From positions 1-22,317 of IMG/VR virus record IMGVR_UViG_3300008050_000358: a stretch of 22,317 nt of DNA. One strand, 5' to 3'. Under the pieces are notes generated by a model. It was not told the origin of the DNA and did no database searches. It worked only from the letters and a program-made list of their open reading frames with translations. Origin of the DNA: a virus. Below, piece after piece: positions 7,935 through 15,076 of this stretch. Position 1 is the stretch's first letter. Every line of letters begins with the position of its first letter. A program made the position numbers and the translations under genes.

Positions 7935-9850
7935 CACTAGCAGGCACAGGCTTTATTGATCGAGTTATTGGTTGGAATGTCACCGTTTCTTTGCGGGGGG
8001 CCTACACAGCTACTATTCAATTAGCTAATAAGGACCAAGCCTTTACGACGGCAACCTTTTTAGGTAAGCCTATTATGATCCACCTAGATACTGATTCGTT
8101 GGCATCGTCCGGTATCGACAGTAGTTGTTTTCAAGGAAATTTACGTTGGATTTACGGTATAGTTAAAAGTGCTGAACAACAAGAAGGTGTAAGCGTCAGC
8201 ACTATGAATTTGCAGGTAGTATCGTTCGCCTCCCGACTTGCCAAGAAGCCCATTAATACGAAAGTTTACGATAGTACTACTACCATAGATTCAGTATTGG
8301 GGGATATAGTAAACACTTTTGGAGGATTACCTACAGCTTTATATAATTTTGAGGCGACTAATTTCACAACTTGCACAGCTATTTCGGGCGATAATATGCT
8401 CGATGAGGCTAAGAAGGTAGCTCAAGCGGCGAAGCAAGTATTGTTTGTAAATCGTAACGGTATGCTAGTTACTGAGAGTTGGCGGGACAATTCGACAATT
8501 GACGTACAATTACCTCCTGAGGCAATCAAAAGTGCCAGTCGAACTGTTCCTTTAACTCAACAAGCCTCATTTATAAATGTTAGGGGTTGTTGGATAAGTG
8601 GCATTAAAAAAGGCAAGACTGAGCAAAACAGTAAACGGGGTGGCAGTAAAAATCGTGGGAAGAAGGGTAAGCTAATCAAATGTTTTTCGTTGGCGGTACC
8701 AGTTCCGGTATTAATAGTGCCAATTGGAAATCTTCCTAATGGTGCAGTAGAGTCTGGCGAAGTTACTGTAGAAAGTCCGGGTGCGTTTTCAGATTCACCG
8801 GGTAGGGATGTAGCGTTAGCTATGGAGAACGCTGAGAATAGGGCTTACATTGAAGTAAGTCCTGACGGTACTCAGGGAAGTGATACTACGGACGGATTCG
8901 ACGGGACTGACCGAGAAGTAGAGATCGGCTACACCGCATACGATGAACATCCTGAAGAGTATGAATCCCCGGATGCCACAATTGCGAACCCAAAGGATAA
9001 GAAGGACGATGCTGCACTTATTAATATGTTCAGGAGATTTAATCCTAGAGTGGGAGGGGGAGGACAGGCTTCGCTCATAGCACCTAAAGAAACCCTTACT
9101 AAAACTAAGGAAGAAGTAATTGAGTTTCAACGTCAGCAAGTTGTAAAAGATACGGATCTTATGGCAGATGTGGGCGTTGTTTGGGATGAGTTTTCCAATC
9201 TATACGTAGACCAACCAGAAACACTGTTCGATATTGGAGTGAGAAAATTCGTAGACGATAAAATGTCTAGGAAGGCTTGGACTGTAGAGTTAGTCTACGT
9301 TACTTGCATAGATGTTAATGATGTAATTAAATTCACAGTTCCGGAGTCTCTAGAGGTAGTAACGGGATTAGTAACCGATATCCAACTTACGTATCAAGGG
9401 GCGGGGCCGTCGGCTCAAATGACTATGACGGTAGAATCATTTGAGGACACAGGCAGTACTTTATATCAGTCTGAGAATATACTCAAAGACCCCATTCCAA
9501 TTTCGACGGGAAGTGCGGATTGGACCGTTTCGACGGGAGGGGGTGAAGTACGATTTAGAAAGGGAGATCCTCATAAATTCGTTAGGACTACGAGTGGGAC
9601 TACGTATATAGAGCAGGACTTACTCATGGAAGTAGGCGTGCCTTTTGTAGCCTCTGCGTGGGTCAATTCCGGTACGTTGACGATAGAGATTCGGGATTCG
9701 GGGGGAGTACACTCAACCGTTTCTGGTACAGGTCAGATAGACCACTCTTTTACACCTGATGAGGAAGCAACCACAGTTCGATATACTTATACTGGATCGT
9801 CTACAATCATATTTCAAAATATGAAACTTGTGAAGTTCAAGACCGCATAG
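7931..9850 (+). CDS. Baseplate hub / tail-tip protein (gp27-like) with C-terminal jelly-roll
   Basis: 639 residues, start in an ATGA overlap. Residues ~1-215 read like a tail hub protein: beta-rich start, a receptor-like domain with TFGGLPTALYNFE, then the segment ISGDNMLDEAKKVAQAAKQV followed by LFVNRNGMLV, the 'helix then Asp/Asn-Gly turn' typical of gpD/gp27-like hub proteins. A Lys/Gly/Arg-rich stretch (226-250) marks an exposed linker. A middle region carries acidic loops, then VDDKMSRKAWTVELVYV with strands near 440-500 that may be a second hub domain. Residues ~515-638 (DWTVSTGGGEVRFRKG onward) look like a carbohydrate-binding jelly-roll. The hub closes the tail tube and joins it to the tip. 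Next to it is promoter P1; no terminator separates the two. Confidence 0.65.
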   Translation: MTLAGTGFIDRVIGWNVTVSLRGAYTATIQLANKDQAFTTATFLGKPIMIHLDTDSLASSGIDSSCFQGNLRWIYGIVKSAEQQEGVSVSTMNLQVVSFASRLAKKPINTKVYDSTTTIDSVLGDIVNTFGGLPTALYNFEATNFTTCTAISGDNMLDEAKKVAQAAKQVLFVNRNGMLVTESWRDNSTIDVQLPPEAIKSASRTVPLTQQASFINVRGCWISGIKKGKTEQNSKRGGSKNRGKKGKLIKCFSLAVPVPVLIVPIGNLPNGAVESGEVTVESPGAFSDSPGRDVALAMENAENRAYIEVSPDGTQGSDTTDGFDGTDREVEIGYTAYDEHPEEYESPDATIANPKDKKDDAALINMFRRFNPRVGGGGQASLIAPKETLTKTKEEVIEFQRQQVVKDTDLMADVGVVWDEFSNLYVDQPETLFDIGVRKFVDDKMSRKAWTVELVYVTCIDVNDVIKFTVPESLEVVTGLVTDIQLTYQGAGPSAQMTMTVESFEDTGSTLYQSENILKDPIPISTGSADWTVSTGGGEVRFRKGDPHKFVRTTSGTTYIEQDLLMEVGVPFVASAWVNSGTLTIEIRDSGGVHSTVSGTGQIDHSFTPDEEATTVRYTYTGSSTIIFQNMKLVKFKTA

Positions 9851-9854
9851 CTAT

Positions 9855-9883
9855 TTGACAAATACTCCGGTATCGGCTATAAT
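9855..9883 (+). promoter_or_regulatory. Sigma70 promoter P1 of the replication operon (leaderless)
   Basis: Perfect -35 TTGACA (9855-9860), 17-bp spacer, perfect -10 TATAAT (9878-9883). The ATG of the next gene starts 7 nt after the -10 box, where transcription should begin, so the mRNA would be leaderless. The spacer holds TCCGGTATCGG (9866-9876), identical in sequence and position to promoter P3. Confidence 0.9.
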
Positions 9884-9889
9884 ATACTC

Positions 9890-10981
9890 ATGGACTCACA
9901 ACTCTTCGCACTAATGTTTTCGGACAAGTTCCGATCTTTACAACCTGATGTGGCCCTAACGTATGTTCTTCTTCGGTCGGATATACACTTCGGTCATACA
10001 GGAACCGCCGTTTTACATCGTGGGAACGGTAGTTTCGTCTCAGGACTCTCCGTGCAAACGCTTGCACAACATCTACATGCTCCAAGTGTCTCGGCTGAAC
10101 GATGCCTTGCAGACCTCATTAAGCGACGTTGGGTACAAAAGCATCAGGATGGGTGGCACTTAGGCGAATCTGATAAGTGGTTTGTAGATAGCCCTCCAGG
10201 TAAACCTACCCGTGTCGGTGAGCACTCAGCCATAGATAAAGTTCGTCGCATAGCTCGGGAGGGGGCTGCTCACATAAAGGATCGGGAGACTAAGCCTAAA
10301 GAAATATCAACGGATCTTAAGGAATCTATTTTGGGGGATCTACTCAAAGTTAACCCAAAAGACGTAGACTCAATTAAGAAGATATTCCAACACAATTACG
10401 AAGTAGTTTTCGGATGCAGTCCAGCACCTCCTTCAGGAGTAGACGAGCGGAGTCAAAAGGCTCAGAAGACCGAATACATTCGTAGAGGACTTCGACACTT
10501 AGGGGGTAAGGACGAGTTCGGCAGAATAATTAAATTCATATTTGAGAACTGGGAGGATATTCGTAGTAGTCGAGTAGTCTCCTTATCCAGACCAGCCTGG
10601 AAACTTTTAGGTAACAAAACGTTTCTAAAGCAGATTCAATTAGCAGAAATCCACGGGTTCGGGTACTTCTCCGATTACGGAGTTAGGGATATTCATAGGC
10701 ACTTCTTGGAACGGCATAAAGATATTTGGGGATATCCTCCAGTAGCCCTATCTTCCGGGGTAGCGACTAAACAAAAAGCAGCCGAGGTAGCTCTAGTATC
10801 TAGGGGCTTTAACGGGATAGGCAAGGACGGGGCTCGACTAATGCGTATCATAGATTTTCTTTTCGATAACTGGGTTAAATTAAAGGAGAAACATAAGTGG
10901 GGCCACAAAAGTCCGGGTTGGCCGATGTTCGGATCTAATAAATTACTACTCTTCTTAGAAAGAGAGATGGATGAAACGTAG
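9890..10981 (+). CDS. Winged-helix replication protein with duplicated C-terminal domain (putative initiator/replisome organiser)
   Basis: 363 residues. Residues ~1-100 look like a winged-helix DNA-binding domain (VSGLSVQTLAQHLHAPS, then ERCLADLIKRRWVQKHQDGW as recognition helix and wing). A charged linker follows. Two copies of a ~85-residue domain then occur, at ~165-250 and ~271-357: both have FxxxxxxxxG, SGV, QKA, an RG turn, a G-rich turn, RII-F-F-NW, then S-P-W and GNK/GSNK. It is the first gene of an operon with a DnaC-like loader, DnaB-like helicase and primase; phages often place an HTH replisome organiser there. Origin recognition or helicase recruitment is an inference. No SD precedes the ATG; the start sits at the expected transcription start of P1. 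Palindrome copy 5 lies 163 nt into the gene. Confidence 0.6.
   Translation: MDSQLFALMFSDKFRSLQPDVALTYVLLRSDIHFGHTGTAVLHRGNGSFVSGLSVQTLAQHLHAPSVSAERCLADLIKRRWVQKHQDGWHLGESDKWFVDSPPGKPTRVGEHSAIDKVRRIAREGAAHIKDRETKPKEISTDLKESILGDLLKVNPKDVDSIKKIFQHNYEVVFGCSPAPPSGVDERSQKAQKTEYIRRGLRHLGGKDEFGRIIKFIFENWEDIRSSRVVSLSRPAWKLLGNKTFLKQIQLAEIHGFGYFSDYGVRDIHRHFLERHKDIWGYPPVALSSGVATKQKAAEVALVSRGFNGIGKDGARLMRIIDFLFDNWVKLKEKHKWGHKSPGWPMFGSNKLLLFLEREMDET
10053..10066. promoter_or_regulatory. Dispersed palindrome, copy 5 (TGCAAACGCTTGCA)
   Basis: Class A with one change in the right half of the core. It lies about 170 bp downstream of the P1 start site, inside the first gene (Val-Gln-Thr-Leu-Ala-Gln). Confidence 0.65.
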
Positions 10982-11600
10982 GTATACGTCGGAGCAATTG
11001 CTTGAGATATACAGGCGAATTGAATTACCCGATAAAAAAATGTCAGCGAATTTAGATCAGATTCCTGAATACGATTACAAGAAGGAGTTTAGATCGTACT
11101 TAGACGGTTTAAACTCTAGTTTACGTATTGGTGAAGGACTAATTTTATACGGGCCTTACTCAACCGGAAAATCTAGTTTGGCTGCAATTGTATTAAAGGA
11201 GGCTGTTCTTTACGGATGTATAGGCTTCTGGGTACGGGGGGAACATTTAACTGCCGCTAAAATGGAAGGTAAAATGTTTGACGAAAAAACTACTGTGATA
11301 GATAGATGTTTGGAAGTACCATTACTTGTAATTGACGAACTTCATTTAAGAGAGAAGACAGTCTACTCGAATATTCTAGTGGATGAAATTATACGGGAGC
11401 GGATAGATTATCAACTTCCTACAGTTTTAACTATGAACTTCGGGTTAGCGGAATTGGAGGAAAATTATCCATCCATATCCGCTATCTTAGATGAATTGGG
11501 CAAACGTTTGCACGTTACAGGTAAGGATTTTCGTCGTGGGGGGAATACTAAGAAGCCTAAAATAAAACGAAACTCTGACGGAACAACGGATATATTTTAA
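10971..11600 (+). CDS. DnaC-like helicase loader ATPase
   Basis: 209 residues. The ATG overlaps the end of the upstream gene by 11 nt and has a purine-rich GAGAG site before it. Walker A is GPYSTGKS (61-68); Walker B is PLLVIDEL (117-124) with the catalytic Glu. A sensor-type region follows (TVLTMNFGLAELEE). Size and layout match AAA+ DnaC/IstB-type loaders, with a short N-terminal part that would contact the helicase. It should load the DnaB-like helicase of the next gene onto ssDNA or replication forks, using ATP. Palindrome copy 6 lies near the 3' end, read as Gly-Lys-Arg-Leu-His. The next gene is coupled by TAATG. Confidence 0.85.
   Translation: MKRRYTSEQLLEIYRRIELPDKKMSANLDQIPEYDYKKEFRSYLDGLNSSLRIGEGLILYGPYSTGKSSLAAIVLKEAVLYGCIGFWVRGEHLTAAKMEGKMFDEKTTVIDRCLEVPLLVIDELHLREKTVYSNILVDEIIRERIDYQLPTVLTMNFGLAELEENYPSISAILDELGKRLHVTGKDFRRGGNTKKPKIKRNSDGTTDIF
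11499..11512. promoter_or_regulatory. Dispersed palindrome, copy 6 (GGCAAACGTTTGCA)
   Basis: Class A with one mismatch at the first base. Located about 100 bp before the end of the DnaC-like gene and upstream of the DnaB-like gene. Confidence 0.65.
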
Positions 11601-12889
11601 TGGAAACTACAGACGTACTAGGCAAACGTATCTTATATGTTTGGCTAAAGGATAAAAAACCGGAGCTATCGATCCCCGAAGAATTTCTCGGGGGCGAGGC
11701 TAAGGATGCGTACAAGTGGGCTCAGGACTACCGTAAGGAATACGACGGTTGGCCTACTCCTTCTCAAATAGAAGAGAATTTGGGAATAACCCTTCCCGAA
11801 GAAACCGCTCCGTTTGAATACTTATCTGACCAGATAAGAAAGCGTAACCTCGGGGTGGACATTGAAAAATCTCTACGGGCAACTATTGCGGAATTAGATA
11901 AGCGAGATCCCGATACCGCACTAGATATGATGTCAAAGTCGGTCAGGTATTTTAGGGACAAGATCAAAAAATCCGGCGTAGTAAGTTTTCGGGATACGGG
12001 CTTAGATATAGTCAAGGAATACCGAAAACTCAAAAGCTGCGACGGTCTTTTAGGATTTCCCACTCCTTGGGAACGACTTAACAGTAATATACAAGGGTGG
12101 GTTGACGGAACGCTAAACGTAGTTACCGCGATGCAGAATACGGGTAAAACGTGGTTCCTGTGCCACTGTGCTAACCACGCTTACGGTTTAGGTAAGAAAG
12201 CGTTATTTATATCTCTTGAAATGGATACTCCTCGTATCCTACGTCGTTTGCACGCAACCAGGTTCAAGATCCCATTCCGAGAACTACGTTCTTGCGAAAT
12301 GGATGACGTAGGGGAAGCTCGATGGGAAGAACGAATTAAAAGGGAGGCTAGTCTTAAGGGAAGCGACATAATTTTAGCGGATAAGAAAACTGTTCGCACA
12401 GTCGATCACGCTTACGATTTAGTCGATGCCGTTAATCCTGATATCGTATTCATTGATGGTGGGTACCGTTTTCAAGGATCGGGTAAGAGGGGAGCTTGGG
12501 AGGAATCTTCTAAGATCGTTGCAGAACTCCAACTAGCTGCGGAGTTTTCCAACATACCTTGGGTAGTTACTACACAACAAGGAGATGCTCAGGAAACCGG
12601 GAAGGAGAAGAAGCGAGGTAAAAAGATACACGCTTGGGGCGTCAGATACGCTAAGGAATGGGTAATCAACCCTGATAACGTAATCGGCCTATACGCTGAC
12701 GAGGATTTACGTCTTTTAAAATCGTTAGAAATACATACGTTAAAGATGCGAGATTCTACGGGAGATCGGCTATATCCTGACTTCCTAATTAAATGGGACT
12801 TATCTACTATGGAGTTCGGAGAATTCGTACCGATTTCCGAGGAAGAGTCCGAAGTAACTGAAACTTCTCACGAGGTTACGATTCGATGA
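11600..12889 (+). CDS. DnaB-like replicative helicase (RecA-fold)
   Basis: 429 residues; TAATG coupling with the loader gene. The N-terminal ~130 residues are mostly helical and lack a clear match to the full DnaB N-domain. The C-terminal half is a DnaB/SF4 helicase core: FPTPWERLNSNIQGW, Walker A TAMQNTGKT (176-184), the ISLEM element (204-208) typical of DnaB, Walker B DIVFIDGGY (281-289), and VVTTQQ as an H4-like segment near 325. The Walker A lacks the usual first Gly (Met-Gln-Asn-Thr-Gly-Lys-Thr), but Gly-Lys-Thr is intact. It should be the ring helicase at the phage fork, loaded by the upstream ATPase and primed by the downstream primase. The stop overlaps the next start (ATGA). Confidence 0.87.
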   Translation: METTDVLGKRILYVWLKDKKPELSIPEEFLGGEAKDAYKWAQDYRKEYDGWPTPSQIEENLGITLPEETAPFEYLSDQIRKRNLGVDIEKSLRATIAELDKRDPDTALDMMSKSVRYFRDKIKKSGVVSFRDTGLDIVKEYRKLKSCDGLLGFPTPWERLNSNIQGWVDGTLNVVTAMQNTGKTWFLCHCANHAYGLGKKALFISLEMDTPRILRRLHATRFKIPFRELRSCEMDDVGEARWEERIKREASLKGSDIILADKKTVRTVDHAYDLVDAVNPDIVFIDGGYRFQGSGKRGAWEESSKIVAELQLAAEFSNIPWVVTTQQGDAQETGKEKKRGKKIHAWGVRYAKEWVINPDNVIGLYADEDLRLLKSLEIHTLKMRDSTGDRLYPDFLIKWDLSTMEFGEFVPISEEESEVTETSHEVTIR

Positions 12890-13152
12890 TGATTGCGATT
12901 CGGGAAGCGATGGATCTAGAACCGTTATCTAGTAGTGTTCTCATATCTGAAAGTGGTAGGTATGAAATACGTTTTAATGATATGGTATATGAAGGTACGG
13001 GATTTATTAATGAGATAGTTTGTACTGGACCTACGAGGGAGTTTACGATGATTGAGGGGGTACGGATAGAGGGCATTAGGAGACCGGCTGAATTAAATAT
13101 TACTTTGATATGTACCGATGATTTCACACTCACAGAACTTAAACCTAAATAA
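12886..13152 (+). CDS. Unknown small beta-rich protein
   Basis: 88 residues, start in an ATGATG sequence overlapping the helicase stop; a second ATG three bases later is an equal candidate. I do not recognise the family. The sequence alternates short hydrophobic strands with charged turns (SESGRYEIRFNDMVYEGTGF), has one Cys at 46 and one at 76, no membrane segment and no catalytic motif. It lies between helicase and primase in one operon, so a replisome accessory role is possible, but nothing in the sequence shows this. Its stop is directly followed by palindrome copy 7. Confidence 0.7.
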   Translation: MMIAIREAMDLEPLSSSVLISESGRYEIRFNDMVYEGTGFINEIVCTGPTREFTMIEGVRIEGIRRPAELNITLICTDDFTLTELKPK

Positions 13153-13166
13153 TGCAAACGGTTGCA
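13153..13166. promoter_or_regulatory. Dispersed palindrome, copy 7 (TGCAAACGGTTGCA)
   Basis: Class A with one core change. It fills the entire gap between the 88-residue gene and the primase: it ends one base before the primase ATG at 13168 and occupies the position of a Shine-Dalgarno sequence. Confidence 0.7.
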
Positions 13167-13167
13167 C

Positions 13168-14151
13168 ATGGACTGGCCTGACTTAAAGCACGTATTGGAT
13201 CAAATGGCGGTTAACACTGAAGGGTTGCGACCTAGCCATAAATCCCAAGTAGACATCCCTTGTCCGCTAGCTCCGTGGCTACACGAATCTGGCAAGGATC
13301 ACCGACCTAGTATGACTATTAAGGTTGGCACAAGCCCCTCTCTTTATATCTGCTATGCTTGCGGAGAATCGGGGCGATTATGGGGATTAGTAGACAGCTT
13401 CGCATCATTAGCTAAACAGCCCCATCTAGTACAGCTATCTCTTGAAATACTAGAGAAAGATCGACCAGGTTTGGGAACAATGTTATCCCGAGCTATGGAT
13501 TCTTGGGAAGCCCCTTCTGTAACACCTGTACATACTCTTGGGGAAAAGCTAATTGATCCTAAGAATTTTCCATACGCTATGAGCAAACGGCGTACTTGTG
13601 AATATTTAATAAAGAGAAAAATTTCTGGTGAAGCGTTAGATCGGTACGATATCAGGTATCACGAACCTCAAGATAGAGTAGTATTTCCGGTTCGGAATCG
13701 GGAACAAGAATTACTAGGAGCCGTAGGTCGAATAATAGGCGACGGTATGCCTAAATACTATAACTACTTTGAATTTGAGGCCAGTAGAACTGTAGGAGGA
13801 ATACATTGTTTAACAGATGTTCCCGGTATCATTATCGTAGAAGGGTTCTTCGATATCTTAAACACCTGCAATTGGGCCAACTCTCAAGGATACGATGTTG
13901 TATGTACTTGGAAAGCGGAAATGTCTCTCGCACAGGCAGAGCAAATTTTAAGCCTAGATCGGAACATCGTAATAGGATTTGATAGGGATGAACCCGGTAA
14001 TCGGGGATGGCGAAAGGCGAGCAAACTTTTAAGCGGAGCTACTTATGGATTAACTAGATTACTACTTCCCACAGGAAAGGATGCCGGAGATGTGGGGAAG
14101 CCCGAATTTATAGCAGCAATACGTGACGCATCATATTCCCGATTTTCCTAA
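13168..14151 (+). CDS. DnaG-like primase with zinc-binding and Toprim domains
   Basis: 327 residues from ATG 13168; a TTG at 13162 would add two residues. A CHC2-like zinc site is formed by Cys32, His39, Cys62 and Cys65 (PCPLAPWLH and ICYACGESG). A DnaG-type N-terminal catalytic region follows (LIKRKISGEALDRYDIRYHE, VVFPVRN, LLGAVGRIIG). The Toprim part has the catalytic Glu in IIIVEGFFDIL (Glu225) and the metal-binding DRDEPG (272-277). The protein ends soon after, with no DnaB-interacting C-terminal domain like that of E. coli DnaG, as is usual for phage primases. It should make RNA primers on the lagging strand with the DnaB-like helicase. There is no SD; the palindrome occupies that site. 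It is the last gene of the operon before P2. Confidence 0.88.
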   Translation: MDWPDLKHVLDQMAVNTEGLRPSHKSQVDIPCPLAPWLHESGKDHRPSMTIKVGTSPSLYICYACGESGRLWGLVDSFASLAKQPHLVQLSLEILEKDRPGLGTMLSRAMDSWEAPSVTPVHTLGEKLIDPKNFPYAMSKRRTCEYLIKRKISGEALDRYDIRYHEPQDRVVFPVRNREQELLGAVGRIIGDGMPKYYNYFEFEASRTVGGIHCLTDVPGIIIVEGFFDILNTCNWANSQGYDVVCTWKAEMSLAQAEQILSLDRNIVIGFDRDEPGNRGWRKASKLLSGATYGLTRLLLPTGKDAGDVGKPEFIAAIRDASYSRFS

Positions 14152-14180
14152 TTGACACGGATTGACGAATATGATATAAT
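14152..14180 (+). promoter_or_regulatory. Sigma70 promoter P2 of the ssDNA-binding protein gene
   Basis: Perfect TTGACA (14152-14157), 17-bp spacer, perfect TATAAT (14175-14180), with TGA just before the -10 box (extended -10). The -35 box starts one base after the primase stop. A second TTGAC at 14162 is too close to the -10 to be used. The spacer lacks the TCCGGTATCGG element of P1 and P3. Confidence 0.9.
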
Positions 14181-14188
14181 ATTATCGT

Positions 14189-14222
14189 CGGGTTAAACCG
14201 GGGCCGGTGCTGGCCCCGCCCG
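14189..14222 (+). other. Stem-loop in the 5' leader of the ssDNA-binding protein mRNA
   Basis: Seven GC pairs (14199-14205 with 14212-14218, loop 14206-14211), extended by CGGG (14189-14192) pairing with CCCG (14219-14222). It lies just after the expected start site near 14187. Ten nt later comes TTTTTT (14233-14238). The gap is too long for a classical terminator, so a 5' mRNA-stabilising structure or an attenuator are both possible. Confidence 0.6.
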
Positions 14223-14251
14223 AACACAACCCTTTTTTCGGAGTAAGACTA

Positions 14252-15010
14252 ATGACAGATGAGAAAAAACCGTGGGACGAGTCGGATGAAAAATCCTCTG
14301 CGGATACACCCGCAGAAGAGGCATCTGACGAATCTTGGATGCTTGGTAAGGGCGTTGATACGGACATGGGTGGCGAGTACCGTCCTAGTGCCGGAGCAAA
14401 CGTCCGTTTCTGGATGAAGAAGGGTTCGGAGAGAACCGTCGTATTCATCACTGACGGGGACGCTTGCCCCGTTGTTTACGAGCATCAAATAAACTTGGGC
14501 GGCAGTTGGAAAAACTGGCTCTCTTGTTTGGAACCTTTAGGAGTTCCTTGTCCTATCTGCAAATGGGCGAACGGTCACGACGGACAGTTTTCCAGGTACA
14601 AAGGGCAATTCTTCACAGTTATCGACACTACGGAGTTTAAAGATTCTAAGGGCGTAGTCCGAAAGAATGAGCGTCGATTGCTGGTGGCGAAGAAGGAGCC
14701 TTCTGAAATTATCAAGCGAAAGTTCCTCACTCGTCTAGACGCGGGTGATCGACTTACCGGGGCGATGTTTAAAATCTTCAGGCCCGACACGGATAAATCG
14801 CCTAACGTTGGTAGCGATTACGAATTCGTGAAGATGGTAGATTTGGCAGACTATCCTGAATCCGCCGAATTCAATTATTCCGAGTTACTCAAACCCGATG
14901 TAGATCGATCTAAGTCGGTTTACAATAGGTTGGCTGACGAAAGAGATGCTCTTGGAGGATCTCCTAGTGGTGGCGTCGAAGAAGGCACCGACCATAAAGT
15001 TCGTTATTAA
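14252..15010 (+). CDS. ssDNA-binding protein, gp32-like with zinc motif
   Basis: 252 residues from ATG 14252, chosen for the GGAG 8 nt upstream; the frame is open from a GTG in the leader hairpin, which is unlikely as a start. The N-terminal ~30 residues are acidic and disordered. The core has VVFITDGDACPVVYEHQINL then WLSCLEPLGVPCPICKW, giving His78, Cys92, Cys100, Cys103: the H-C-C-x2-C pattern of the zinc module inside the OB fold of T4 gp32. The middle is beta-rich and basic (RRLLVAKKEPSEIIKRKF), as expected for ssDNA binding. The C-terminus is only mildly acidic. It should coat ssDNA and organise polymerase, helicase and recombinase. The gene has its own promoter and terminator, fitting a protein needed in large amounts. 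Confidence 0.75.
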   Translation: MTDEKKPWDESDEKSSADTPAEEASDESWMLGKGVDTDMGGEYRPSAGANVRFWMKKGSERTVVFITDGDACPVVYEHQINLGGSWKNWLSCLEPLGVPCPICKWANGHDGQFSRYKGQFFTVIDTTEFKDSKGVVRKNERRLLVAKKEPSEIIKRKFLTRLDAGDRLTGAMFKIFRPDTDKSPNVGSDYEFVKMVDLADYPESAEFNYSELLKPDVDRSKSVYNRLADERDALGGSPSGGVEEGTDHKVRY

Positions 15011-15022
15011 TTGCCAATTAGA

Positions 15023-15063
15023 CCCTGCCCGTTGTTAATTCAGCGGGCGGGGTTTTCTATTTT
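15023..15063 (+). terminator. Intrinsic terminator after the ssDNA-binding protein gene
   Basis: Nine-pair GC stem (15023-15031 with 15044-15052, one G-U pair), 12-nt loop, followed at once by TTTTCTATTTT. It begins 12 nt after the stop codon. It closes the P2 transcription unit; polymerase transcription must come from read-through or an unseen promoter. Confidence 0.88.
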
Positions 15064-15076
15064 CGGGAGAGTATGG

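Noticed and set aside
8108-8118. TCCGGTATCGA, one mismatch to the P1/P3 spacer element
   Set aside because: Inside the hub gene with no -35 or -10 box around it.
8368-8382. ACTTGCACAG in the hub gene as another palindrome copy
   Set aside because: Only TTGCAC matches; the left arm and the CG centre are absent.
12245-12253. CGTTTGCAC, a right half of the dispersed palindrome, in the DnaB-like gene
   Set aside because: The left half does not match; a single half-site of this length is expected by chance, and it is coding for Arg-Leu-His.
13152-13181. Nine-codon mini-ORF in TAATG overlap, spanning palindrome copy 7 and the primase start
   Set aside because: The ATG arises from the palindrome sequence itself and has no ribosome site; most likely accidental.
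14233-14238. T-run after the leader hairpin as an intrinsic terminator
   Set aside because: Ten nt separate stem and T-run, and it would lie directly before the SSB ribosome site; kept only as a possible attenuator.
15011-15076. Earlier TTG start for the DNA polymerase
   Set aside because: It would place the intrinsic terminator inside the coding sequence and has no family match; ATG 15077 with GGAG is better.
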